From an uncultured Rhodospirillales bacterium (lineage in GTDB: Bacteria > Pseudomonadota > Alphaproteobacteria > ATCC43930 > CGMCC-115725), in contig CAIJOA010000011.1 in the NCBI GenBank assembly GCA_903822185.1, forward strand, positions 434,001 to 498,000: 64,000 nt of DNA, written 5' to 3'. The notes under the pieces were generated by a model. That model did not search any database. It saw only the letters and a list, made by a program, of their open reading frames with translations, and had not been told where the DNA came from. Shown one piece after another: positions 27,242 to 34,882 of the stretch. Positions within the stretch are counted from its first letter, which is position 1. Each line of letters opens with the position of its first letter. A program made the translations under genes and the position numbers.

Positions 27242-27506
27242 ATGAAATGGCTTAGAGCAATTCTGATCGTATTAGCGCTCGTCTCGCCCGTAGCGGCACA
27301 GGCGCGCAGCGCCATCACGCTATTTCAAACTGAACAAGCAGCGGCGCAGCACTGCCCGAGCGATCAAGTCGTTTGGGTGAACCTGCCGAGCGGCCTCTAT
27401 CATCTTCGCGGTGAGCGCTGGTACGCGCGCACTTAAGAACGGCGCGTTCGTCTGCCGCAAAGAGGCTGATCAGCATGGGTTCAGAGAGACGAGGAACGGG
27501 CAATGA
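27242..27506 (+). pseudogene. Frameshifted gene for a small secreted protein
   Basis: From the ATG at 27242 the frame gives a signal peptide (about residues 1-21) and a body ending GERWYART before a stop at 27434-27436. If one T in the string ACTTAAGAACGG is skipped, the frame continues as TKNGAFVCRKEADQHGFR and ends RETRNGQ at a TGA (27504-27506). This whole order (HCPSDQVVWVN, SGLYHLRG, RWY-RT-K-G-, VC, TRNGQ) is that of a widespread small proteobacterial secreted protein, to my recollection. A one-base insertion near 27433 is therefore likely. It could be a true mutation or a sequencing error. Confidence 0.7.
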
Positions 27507-27581
27507 AGCTCGCCGAATAGCACTGACTCTTTCGCGGCCACCTAAGCGGCACGTCCAGGTGCATGTTTAGTGGCACGTTTG

Positions 27582-27627
27582 GTGGCGTGCTGGTGGTCAC
27601 TAGTGGCGTGCTGGTGGTCACTAGTGG
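27582..27627 (+). repeat. 21-bp tandem direct repeat, two full copies plus four bases
   Basis: GTGGCGTGCTGGTGGTCACT(A) occurs at 27582-27602 and again without change at 27603-27623, followed by a further GTGG. Related shorter GTGGC and GTGCA pieces precede it from about 27550. It lies in the gap between the frameshifted gene and the first lipoprotein gene. Function unknown; possibly replication slippage. Confidence 0.85.
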
Positions 27628-27666
27628 TAAGCTTTGTCTAATGGATCATTCGGGGAGTGACGTTCC

Positions 27667-28137
27667 ATGATGATGAGGGTGCTAGTAGTTCTCGCAGTAG
27701 TGTCGCTCTGCGGATGTGCATCAAGCACGATGCAAGTTGGCACTCCCATCGATCCTGGCAAAGTCAGTCAGATTGAGAAGGGCGTGACGACGAGAGCGCA
27801 GGTCGAGGCGATGTTCGGCCAGGCCAGCGGGACCAGTCTCTTGGGAAGCGGCCGTCGTATCGCGACCTATTCGAGCATCAACAGCACAGGCGAAGCACAC
27901 GTGACCGCAGCGAACTTCATCCCCATTGCTGGCGCATTTGTACCTGTGCATGGGACCGGAACCTCGCGGGTTCAGCAACTTCAGATCATCTACACGGCAC
28001 AGGATGTCGTCGAGGACTACTCGTACTCCGACAATGCTTCGCAGACCACGACGACCGCAGGCGCGTTTACGGGCTTCGACCTTCAAACTCGATCGTCGCC
28101 AACTTCAACGACGCCCGCGCCTGCTGCGAGCCAATGA
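27667..28137 (+). CDS. Lipoprotein with SmpA/OmlA (BamE-like) domain
   Basis: The 156-residue protein has a lipoprotein signal, lipobox LCGC with the cysteine at residue 17. It then has the BamE-like core IDPGKVSQIEKGVTTRAQVEAMFGQA and SGRRIATYSS. In BamE this fold binds BamD and phosphatidylglycerol; here the tail (Thr, Ser and Pro-rich from about residue 125) is different, so a BAM role is not implied. Similar small lipoproteins are frequent on mobile elements. Two possible starts: ATG at 27667 or 27670. It is inside the tRNA-Glu island. Confidence 0.8.
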   Translation: MMMRVLVVLAVVSLCGCASSTMQVGTPIDPGKVSQIEKGVTTRAQVEAMFGQASGTSLLGSGRRIATYSSINSTGEAHVTAANFIPIAGAFVPVHGTGTSRVQQLQIIYTAQDVVEDYSYSDNASQTTTTAGAFTGFDLQTRSSPTSTTPAPAASQ

Positions 28138-28156
28138 ACAGCGCGGGGTACCCGTT

Positions 28157-28846
28157 GTGAGCAATCGACCGCTCATATTGTTGGGGGCGCTGCTCCTTGC
28201 ATCTTGTGGACCGCCTCTAGCGATCACGCCCACGCCGCCGACCTACTCAGATGTCAGCAATCCAAAAGTCGGGGAGATTGCTAGCGCCCAGGTCGGTGAT
28301 CCGATCATCAGCGCATCACACACCATCGCGGCGCAAGCAATCAGGTTCTTAGGCGACTGCACATTTTCCGAGAAGCATGACGCGCCGGGAACGGGCACCG
28401 TAAATTACAGCGTCCGGGCCGGGACGGTGTTTGTGCAGCGGAACGTCTCAAATGGCGTGCCTGGATATTGTGGCCGCGCGCTGCAATCAACGGGACCGTT
28501 GGGAGATGTGCCGGTAGATAAATGTATTGCGGCCGGCGACGAGGCAGTCGTGACCTTCCCCAATTCCGAGATGATTGTGCAATCTGATTGTCGCCTTCAG
28601 CATACAAGGATCGAAGCAGATGCTCCAGATAGCATGAAGAAAGAGCTTCTCTATAACGGGCGCTCTGGCACTACGCTGCGTCTCTCATACAGAGAATTCG
28701 TGAAAGATATGGCGCGACCAGCATTCACCCAAGAACTGACCTACGATCTTCGGGATGATCGCGTAATCGGTTTCAGAGGCGCCCGGATCGAAGTCATGGA
28801 TGCGAACAACACCACTGTTCGATACCGGGTCTTAAGCGGCTTCTAG
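28157..28846 (+). CDS. Predicted lipoprotein of unknown function
   Basis: A GTG start at 28157, preceded by GCGGGG, gives 229 residues starting with a clear lipoprotein signal (LLGALLLASC, cysteine at residue 17). An in-frame ATG far upstream lies inside the preceding gene and would hide the signal, so I reject it. The mature part has four or more cysteines (FLGDCTF, GYCGRAL, VDKCIAA, SDCRLQH) that could form disulfides, and a C-terminal half rich in strands. No family recognised. It follows the BamE-like lipoprotein by 19 bp and is probably co-transcribed. Confidence 0.7.
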   Translation: MSNRPLILLGALLLASCGPPLAITPTPPTYSDVSNPKVGEIASAQVGDPIISASHTIAAQAIRFLGDCTFSEKHDAPGTGTVNYSVRAGTVFVQRNVSNGVPGYCGRALQSTGPLGDVPVDKCIAAGDEAVVTFPNSEMIVQSDCRLQHTRIEADAPDSMKKELLYNGRSGTTLRLSYREFVKDMARPAFTQELTYDLRDDRVIGFRGARIEVMDANNTTVRYRVLSGF

Positions 28847-29536
28847 CGAGCACACGTTTGGTCAGGGGGGATTAGGTGATGCGCTATGCCCGCGTGCATC
28901 TCGACGCTATAATTTGGTCAGACCGAAATTCGTAATGAATAACAGAGAAGCCCCGTCTCAGCGGGGCTTCTCACAAAGCGTTTCGAATATCTCGACGAGG
29001 GTCGCGATGCGATTGCCATCTTGCATTATCCCGCAGACGGCCCCGACGATACCGCGCTAACCCTGCCAGTGCCGAGCCACGCAATACCGAGCTACGCCCT
29101 ACCTTGCCAGCATACCGCCAACAGTGGCGGGTGAACGCGGCTCGCATTTTGCTGGGCGCTGGCTTTGGACTTGGCCTCAGTGGCCCTTGTCCCGATGCGT
29201 TGCCCGTATGACGGTTGCGAGAAACCCGACGCGCGATCCGTGCGTAAGATATGGCGTTCAGGTTCGGATTGGCAAGCCTATTCTGACGAAGATTTTGCGA
29301 TGGCCTAATACAGAAACACGAACGTTTTTGTTTATTTGGCTAATCGCAGCATTACGAAAGGCCGCCGCGCTTGAAGCAGGCAGCGACGGGTTAATCGGCA
29401 GCACCTCCGCACGACAAAAGATAAATAGGAGCGGAATGAAGGGCCGGATATCAATAGCGGCAGATGGTACGAGCCGCTCGTCCCGCTGCCCTTACATTAT
29501 TAGGGCGCTTCTCTGCTGAAGCCATCCGTACTTCCA
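28847..29536. other. About 0.7 kb without a convincing gene inside the island
   Basis: Besides a hairpin at 28945-28972 I see no coding signal. Open frames occur (for example 29124-29519 on the plus strand), but they have no RBS, recognisable motif or normal codon use. Degenerate short blocks such as CCGAGC-ACGC occur near 29070-29110. This is most simply eroded phage DNA. Confidence 0.55.
28945..28972. terminator. Strong hairpin after the second lipoprotein gene
   Basis: GAGAAGCCCCG (28945-28955) pairs perfectly with CGGGGCTTCTC (28962-28972) around a 6-base loop, 100 bp downstream of the lipoprotein stop. The plus strand lacks a U-tract (ACAAAG follows), but the minus strand continues TGTTATT. 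It is a plausible terminator for the lipoprotein pair. Confidence 0.6.
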
Positions 29537-30022
29537 TCAGCCGACATTCTCGCCTTCCGCGACCAAACATCCTGCGCGTTTCAGTCCCTCTATATGCACG
29601 ACAGCGACATTATGAATCAACGCGTCACCATCGGCGGTGTACTGCTGCGATCTGCCATTAGGGCCTGATACGTACCCGGACCAATTGGCACTCGGCGCAC
29701 GCATCGTGATCGCGCCCGACATGTCTATAGTGTTGACGCGCTCGATCTTGTCATGCTGCTTGCGCTGCTGCTCCCAAGCACGTTGACCCGGCAAATAATA
29801 CTCCTGCGAAGCACGCAAACCCTGTTTCGCGATCTCCGGAGGCAATGGGCGAGCCTCTTCCTCGCCGGTCGCGATGGCAGCTTGCCGCCGATAGAACTCC
29901 ACCCAGCCGCTAGCGCTGTCGCCGAGCACCAATTCGGTCAGCGCGAAGACAAGCGAATCAAGGCGGTCGGGCGAATAGCCTGCTGAGCGTCGATCAAAGT
30001 CGGATGTGAAGTTGCAGCATTT
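29537..30022 (-). pseudogene. C-terminal remnant of a phage terminase large subunit, fused to a small phage domain
   Basis: The open frame follows a stop at 30023-30025 and has no credible start until a TTG at 29932. Its first part reads FTSDFDRRSAGYSPDRLDSL, then VFALTELVLGDSASG. The pattern 'SPDRxDALVWALTEL' is the typical C-terminus of terminase large subunits. The rest ends MRAPSANWSGYVSG, then a stretch with YTADGDALI and LKRAGC, which resembles short phage proteins of the form 'y..D.dG.i...DV..L..aGc'. The N-terminal ATPase part, which would carry Walker motifs, is absent upstream. This is the best evidence that the island came from a phage. Confidence 0.6.
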
Positions 30023-30181
30023 TCATAAATTACCCCCGAATTCCAAGGCCCACGCCCCTGTAAGACTTGTAACACTAATGAACCTTCGCAGGCGCAGAAA
30101 TGTTTGACGCCTAGCGATCAATCACCCCGGACGATAATGGCTGCGTAGTCGTGACTAACTATCCCCGCTCGACCTTTCCAC
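30023..30181. other. Gap between terminase remnant and the T-arm copy
   Basis: No gene or repeat is seen between the stop that cuts off the terminase fragment and the T-arm copy. The sequence directly upstream of the copy (CCCCGCTCGACC at about 30163) does not fold with it into a whole tRNA, because no matching 5' acceptor strand GTCCCC is present. Confidence 0.5.
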
Positions 30182-30208
30182 GCGGGTTCGACTCCCGCAG
30201 GGGACCCC
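30182..30208 (+). repeat. tRNA 3'-end copy, candidate right attachment site
   Basis: GCGGG-TTCGACT-CCCGC forms a proper T-arm followed by AGGGGAC, the same acceptor 3' strand as tRNA-Glu. Aligned with 26974-27000 it matches at 23 of 27 positions. Two of the four differences are compensatory, keeping the T-stem paired (GCGGG/CCCGC against GGGGG/CCCCC), which suggests the copy came from another tRNA allele carried by the element. Confidence 0.6.
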
Positions 30209-30313
30209 GAAAATTCAAATATTACGGAATTTCGATTTCAAAAATGTCCCGGAGACTTTTCCGAACGTGGACGACACGTGACTCACACTATGAGTCCGGC
30301 GAAATACGATCTC

Positions 30314-31228
30314 TCAGACGATTTGTAGGACGATCTTGCCGCGAGTCCGGCCTTCCTCCGAAAGCGCGAGCGCCTGCTTAACCTCGGGAAGAGGTAGGAC
30401 CGTCGCAACATTGATATTGAGCTTGCCGGCTTCCACCAGTTGACTGATGGACGCGAGTTGGGCTGCGTTGGATTTGCACAGCACCCGCGCCGCGCCGACG
30501 CCGTATTGCTGCGCTTCGTCTTTGGGGAACGACACAGCGGTCACGAGGAAACCACCCTTCTTGAGAACGCGGAATGCTCGCTGGAATGTGTCCCCACCCA
30601 CCGTATCGAAAACAACATCCATATCCCGCGCGACGTTTTCGAAGTGCTGGTTGGTATAGTCGATAAACGCGTCGGCGCCCAAGCTGCGGACGTACTGTTC
30701 GTTGCGGCTCGATGCCATGGCGGTGACATGCGCCCCTTTGGCTTTGGCGATTTGCACCGCGAGAGAACCGACACCGCCCGAACTGTTGGTGATCAGGAGG
30801 CGTTGGCCGCCGGCGAGCTTGGCTAGATCGAACATCGCCTGCCATGCCGTCAAAGCACCAAGAGGCACCCCGGCTGCGTGAATGAAGTCGATGTTGGCAG
30901 GTTTGCCAACCAAATCGGTTGCTTTGGCGATCGCGTACTCGGCAAAGCCGCCGGCATTGATGATACCATAGACTGCCTCCCCTTCCGCGAATCCCTCGAC
31001 GCCGTCGCCGAGCTTTTCAACAGCGCCGGCGATTTCGCCGCCAAGGTGAATAGGCAGCGTCATACCCATGCGCTGACCCGCGCCGCTGCGAATTTTCCAA
31101 TCCACCGGGTTAACGCCGGCCGCATGAACCTTCACCAGCACTTCGGAGGCGTTCGGCTCTGGACGATCAACGTCGGTGTAGCGGACGACGGCGTTGTCGC
31201 CATATTCGTTGATGATCACTGCTTTCAT
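30314..31228 (-). CDS. Quinone-oxidoreductase-like NADP-dependent MDR protein
   Basis: With the ATG at 31228, supported by GGAG, the enzyme has 304 residues. It is a zinc-free medium-chain dehydrogenase/reductase: [31 protein letters not shown], then the cofactor site [21 protein letters not shown] and [20 protein letters not shown]. Such enzymes reduce quinones or enals. No zinc-binding cysteine cluster is seen. It is just outside the right end of the island and may be a native gene. Function is general; no substrate clue. Confidence 0.9.
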   Translation of the reverse strand: MKAVIINEYGDNAVVRYTDVDRPEPNASEVLVKVHAAGVNPVDWKIRSGAGQRMGMTLPIHLGGEIAGAVEKLGDGVEGFAEGEAVYGIINAGGFAEYAIAKATDLVGKPANIDFIHAAGVPLGALTAWQAMFDLAKLAGGQRLLITNSSGGVGSLAVQIAKAKGAHVTAMASSRNEQYVRSLGADAFIDYTNQHFENVARDMDVVFDTVGGDTFQRAFRVLKKGGFLVTAVSFPKDEAQQYGVGAARVLCKSNAAQLASISQLVEAGKLNINVATVLPLPEVKQALALSEEGRTRGKIVLQIV

Positions 31229-31426
31229 TTTAAGCTCCACCTTCGATGGCCGGTCAGGCATTAGAGGAAACAACGACAATCGGGTAGTCACCCCTCTTAG
31301 AAACTCGCCTCTTCAAGCCCACCACCTCTATCGATCGTCGCCCTCATCGTGGTCTTATCGAGAGCCAGTTACAGGCGCGAGACATCGATTACAAAGCATT
31401 GGATAGACGCCCGCCCAAGCCGGCCG

Positions 31427-33778
31427 CTATCGCGTCGTGGCGCGGATCGCGTTCCATATCTTCAGCGGTGTCGCCGGCATGTCGATTTCGACCGGGCCGA
31501 ATTCGGCAAGCGCATCTTCAACAGCGCTCATGACCACCGCGGGCGCCGGCGTCGTACCGCCTTCGCCGCCGGCCTTTACCCCGAACGGGTTCGTCGGCGA
31601 CAGCACCTCGACGATTTGCGTGACGAAGGACGGCAAGGTATCGGCGCGCGGCATGCCGTAATCCATGAAGGAGCCGGCGAGCGGTTGCCCGCTTGTTGGA
31701 TCGATGACGCAACTTTCCCACAACGCCTGACCGACACCCTGCGCGATGCCGCCGTGGGTCTGGCCATGAACGATGAGCGGATTGATGCAGCGGCCGACAT
31801 CATCAACCGTCGCATATCGTTTGACGTCGAGAGCCCCGGTGTCGGGATCAATCTCGATCTCGCACATGCAGGCGCCATTGGGGAAGACCGGCGTGTGCAT
31901 CTCGTTGTCACGGCGCACGCGTAGTCCTTTCTCGAAACCATCGGGAAGACTTGGCTCGCCCAATCGCACCGCCAATTCAAACCAGGTGAGAGAGCGATTG
32001 GTGCCGGGCAGCGAGAAAGCCCCGTCGCGAAAGGCCACGGTATCGGCCTCGACGTCGAAGAAATGTGCCGCCAGAGATTTTCCCTTTTGCACAAGATCGT
32101 CGCTCGCCAAGGCGATGACGGCGCTGGCGTGACGCATCGAGCGGCCCGAATGGGTGCCGCCGCCGGCGCTGACGATGTCGGTGTCGCCGGTCGTGACGGT
32201 GATGCAATCGAATGGCACGCCCAACAGATCGGCCGTCACCTGGGCAAAGCTGGTTTCGTGCCCCTGCCCCGCCGGTTGGGTGCCGATGACGAGGTCGATG
32301 CCCTTGGGCGTGACGATTAAGTCGGCGCGTTCCTTCGGCGTCCCGATGGAAGATTCGACGTAATTGGCGAAACCGATGCCGAGCAGTTTGCCGCGGCCGC
32401 GCGCTTCGGCACGGCGGCTGGCCATACCCGCTGCATTCGCGAGACGCAGCAGCCGTTCCATATTGAGGCTGTATTCGCCGCTGTCGTAAGTCATGCCGAC
32501 AGCGTTGCGATAGGGCATCCGCGCCGCCGGAATGAGATTGCGCCGCCGCAATTCAAAGCGATCGAAGCCGAGATCGCGCGCAGCCTTATCGACAAGCCGT
32601 TCGATCGCAAAAGTCACTTCGGGACGGCCGGAACTGCGATAGGCCTGAGTCGGCATGGTGTTGGAAAAAACCGCCCGCGACCGCAACGTCGCATAGGGAA
32701 TATCGTACGATCCGGTAATGAGGCCCGAACCCTTGCTGAGCGGCGACAGCGAAACACAACGCGCGCCGACATTGCTGAGATTGGAAGCGCGCAAGGCAAG
32801 AAACTTTCCGGTTTCGTCAATCGCCAGGGATACCTCGCTAACAAGGTCGCGGCCCTGATAGTCGGTCAGGAAGGCTTCACTGCGATCGGCGCGGAATTTC
32901 ACCGGTCGCCCCACTTTACGCGAAGCCCACAGCACCAATCCGAATTCGACATACATCCGGTTACGCGTGCCGAAATTTCCGCCGACGTCGAAAGTCATCA
33001 CGCGCACGTCATCGAGGCTTTCGCCCAGCACCTCGGCGAGTTCGCGCTTCAATCGGACCGAACCGCCGATCCCGGCATAAAGCGTATAACGCCCCGTCGC
33101 CGGATCGAACGATCCCAACGCCGCGCGCGGTTCCAGCGGAACGCCGGTGACACGGCCGATGCGAAATTTCTGGGTAACGATGTGCCGCGCCTGCGCGAAG
33201 GCGGCATCCGCCGCGGCCACATCGCCGAATGTCGCATCGACCAAAAGGTTATCCGGCAGATCATCCCAGATCGGAAATGAATCGGGCTGCGCTGCCTTTT
33301 CGCTGTCGGCGACCCAAGGGAGTTCTTCGTAATCGACGACAACCTGCTCCGCCGCGCTCTGTGCCGCCTCGCGCGTTTCCGCCACGACCATGGCGATCGC
33401 TTCACCGACATGCCGGGCCCGATCGACCGGCAGCAGCAGATGGGGGCCGATAAAAACCTTGGTGCCGCCGGGACCGGTCAGCTTCACGTCGAACTGTGTT
33501 GAAGGAACGGGATCGTGCGGGATCGGACCGAGGCCATCGCGCAGGCAATCCGCCCCCGTATAGACGCCCAGCACATCCGGCATCGCCAAGGCAGCGGCGT
33601 TATCGATCTTGAGAATACGCGCGTGGGGATAGGGCGACCGTACCATGACGGCCCAGGTCTGATCGTCCAAACTGAAGTCGTCGGTGAAACGGCCCTGCCC
33701 GGTGATCAGTCTTTGATCTTCCTTGCGGCGCAGCGGTTGACCGACAGATTTGAAGACGGACGGCAGCTCCGATGCCAT
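31427..33778 (-). CDS. Xanthine dehydrogenase family molybdopterin-binding subunit, solo
   Basis: The ATG at 33778 has GGGAGAG a few bases upstream and gives 783 residues starting SVFKSVGQPLRRKEDQRLITG after a short leader, the usual start of CoxL-type subunits. The body includes GGNFGTRNRMYVEFGLVLW, AYRSSGRPE (compare AYRGAGR of form II CoxL) and GGEGGTTPAP carrying the catalytic glutamate. It should bind the molybdenum cofactor and oxidise an aldehyde or heterocycle. The FAD (CoxM) and iron-sulfur (CoxS) genes are not adjacent, so it must rely on subunits elsewhere. An earlier ATG at 33853 is less likely. Confidence 0.92.
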   Translation of the reverse strand: MASELPSVFKSVGQPLRRKEDQRLITGQGRFTDDFSLDDQTWAVMVRSPYPHARILKIDNAAALAMPDVLGVYTGADCLRDGLGPIPHDPVPSTQFDVKLTGPGGTKVFIGPHLLLPVDRARHVGEAIAMVVAETREAAQSAAEQVVVDYEELPWVADSEKAAQPDSFPIWDDLPDNLLVDATFGDVAAADAAFAQARHIVTQKFRIGRVTGVPLEPRAALGSFDPATGRYTLYAGIGGSVRLKRELAEVLGESLDDVRVMTFDVGGNFGTRNRMYVEFGLVLWASRKVGRPVKFRADRSEAFLTDYQGRDLVSEVSLAIDETGKFLALRASNLSNVGARCVSLSPLSKGSGLITGSYDIPYATLRSRAVFSNTMPTQAYRSSGRPEVTFAIERLVDKAARDLGFDRFELRRRNLIPAARMPYRNAVGMTYDSGEYSLNMERLLRLANAAGMASRRAEARGRGKLLGIGFANYVESSIGTPKERADLIVTPKGIDLVIGTQPAGQGHETSFAQVTADLLGVPFDCITVTTGDTDIVSAGGGTHSGRSMRHASAVIALASDDLVQKGKSLAAHFFDVEADTVAFRDGAFSLPGTNRSLTWFELAVRLGEPSLPDGFEKGLRVRRDNEMHTPVFPNGACMCEIEIDPDTGALDVKRYATVDDVGRCINPLIVHGQTHGGIAQGVGQALWESCVIDPTSGQPLAGSFMDYGMPRADTLPSFVTQIVEVLSPTNPFGVKAGGEGGTTPAPAVVMSAVEDALAEFGPVEIDMPATPLKIWNAIRATTR

Positions 33779-33920
33779 GTCTCTCCCAACACCATCCGGT
33801 TCACAAAGGATTGTCTCACTCACTTTAGGAAAGCGCGCCGGTTTTCGCGACATCTAGATGGTGCCCTCATACCAATGCCGCTACCATCTGACACAACGCC
33901 CTCAAGAGGCGGTCACGGTC

Positions 33921-33925
33921 GAGGA
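33921..33925 (+). promoter_or_regulatory. Ribosome binding site (GAGGA)
   Basis: GAGGA six bases before the ATG at 33932 fixes the start of the first orphan binding protein. A frame open from 33515 would run through the beginning of the divergent gene. Confidence 0.6.
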
Positions 33926-33931
33926 AATGTT

Positions 33932-34876
33932 ATGCAGCGTTTTCAGTCGCTATTATTGGCCACGGTCCTGGTGTCGGGGTTCGTTCCCACCGGACTCAGT
34001 CATGCGGCAACAAAGATCGCCCTGACCTACAACACGACAAGCGCCTACATCGCCAGCTATGTCGCAAAGGATCAGGGCTATTTCGAAAAGCGCGGCCTCG
34101 ATGTCGAACTGTCGCTGGCCGAAAATGGAACACTGACGCCGGCGGCGCTGGTATCCGGATCGCGGCAAGTCGGCGTGCTGACCCCACCGATGATCTTGCA
34201 AGCCGACGAGCAAGGGCTCGATCTCGTCATCATCGCTGGCGGAACCGCGGCCCCCGACCCGAGTGGTGAGAGCGGCCTCGTGGCACGAGCCGACAGCGGC
34301 ATCAAATCGGCCAAGGACCTCATCGGCCGCAAGGTCGGCGTTCCCGGACTCGGCGGCACCTTCGACCTGCTGACCAAGAAATGGGTGCAATCCAATGGCG
34401 TCGATTATCACGACATCCATTGGGCCGAGGTGCCATTCATTCGCATGGGCGACAGCCTCAAAGCCGGTGTCGTCGATGCAGTCGCGCTGATCAATCCTTT
34501 CTATACGCGCGCGATCGAGAACAAGATCGGCTACACGATCGGCGATTTCTATCTGGCTGTTCCGGCCGGGTCGCTGTTTACGCTCTACGCCTCGACGCGC
34601 GGCTGGGCGAAGGATAATCCGGTCGCGGTAAATGCCTTTCGTGACGCGCTCGATGACGCAAAGAACTTCATCACCGATCCGGCGCATCATGACGCAGTAC
34701 TCGAAAGCCTTGGCAAATACACCAAGCTGCCGCCGCAAGCGGTCGCGACGGTGCAGATACCCGTCAATCTCGAAACGCGGGCGACGCGGGCGGCTATGAC
34801 GTTTTGGGCGGACATCGCGCGCGAGCAAGGACTGATCAAAGAGAAAATCGATCCGGCCAGTCTGTTCGCGCCGTAA
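33932..34876 (+). CDS. ABC transporter substrate-binding protein (SsuA/TauA-like), orphan
   Basis: The 314-residue protein has a signal peptide (about 1-24, cleaved after SHA). The mature part begins TKIALTYNTTSAYIASYVAKDQ, then GYFEKRGLDVELS, DSGIKSAKDLIGRKVGVPG and ADVVAL-like ALINPFY. This is the nitrate/sulfonate/taurine-type binding protein fold. It is divergent from the molybdopterin gene and convergent with another binding protein; no permease or ATPase gene is present. Confidence 0.88.
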   Translation: MQRFQSLLLATVLVSGFVPTGLSHAATKIALTYNTTSAYIASYVAKDQGYFEKRGLDVELSLAENGTLTPAALVSGSRQVGVLTPPMILQADEQGLDLVIIAGGTAAPDPSGESGLVARADSGIKSAKDLIGRKVGVPGLGGTFDLLTKKWVQSNGVDYHDIHWAEVPFIRMGDSLKAGVVDAVALINPFYTRAIENKIGYTIGDFYLAVPAGSLFTLYASTRGWAKDNPVAVNAFRDALDDAKNFITDPAHHDAVLESLGKYTKLPPQAVATVQIPVNLETRATRAAMTFWADIAREQGLIKEKIDPASLFAP

Positions 34877-34882
34877 CTTCTT

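Larger units (their letters stand above)
27002..30208 (+). mobile_element. Degraded genomic island or prophage remnant integrated at tRNA-Glu
   Basis: The interval begins directly after the tRNA-Glu 3' end and ends with a near-copy of the tRNA T-arm plus acceptor 3' strand (30182-30208) in the same direction. This is the layout left by an integrase acting at a tRNA 3' end. Inside are a frameshifted small secreted protein gene, two lipoproteins, a tandem repeat, a terminase fragment and about 0.7 kb without a convincing gene. Base composition looks lower in GC than the flanks. No integrase, recombinase or excisionase gene can be recognised, so the element is probably immobile. Confidence 0.6.

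Noticed and set aside
27052-27318. Minus-strand frame overlapping the start of the small secreted protein gene
   Set aside because: It is antisense to a clear signal-peptide gene and has no recognisable feature.
29124-29519. 131-codon plus-strand frame in the island
   Set aside because: No RBS, motif or normal codon use; probably chance opening in eroded DNA.
30150-30210. Possible complete tRNA or tmRNA at the right end of the island
   Set aside because: Only the T-arm and the acceptor 3' strand are present. No 5' acceptor strand, D-arm or anticodon arm can be paired, and CCA is not encoded.
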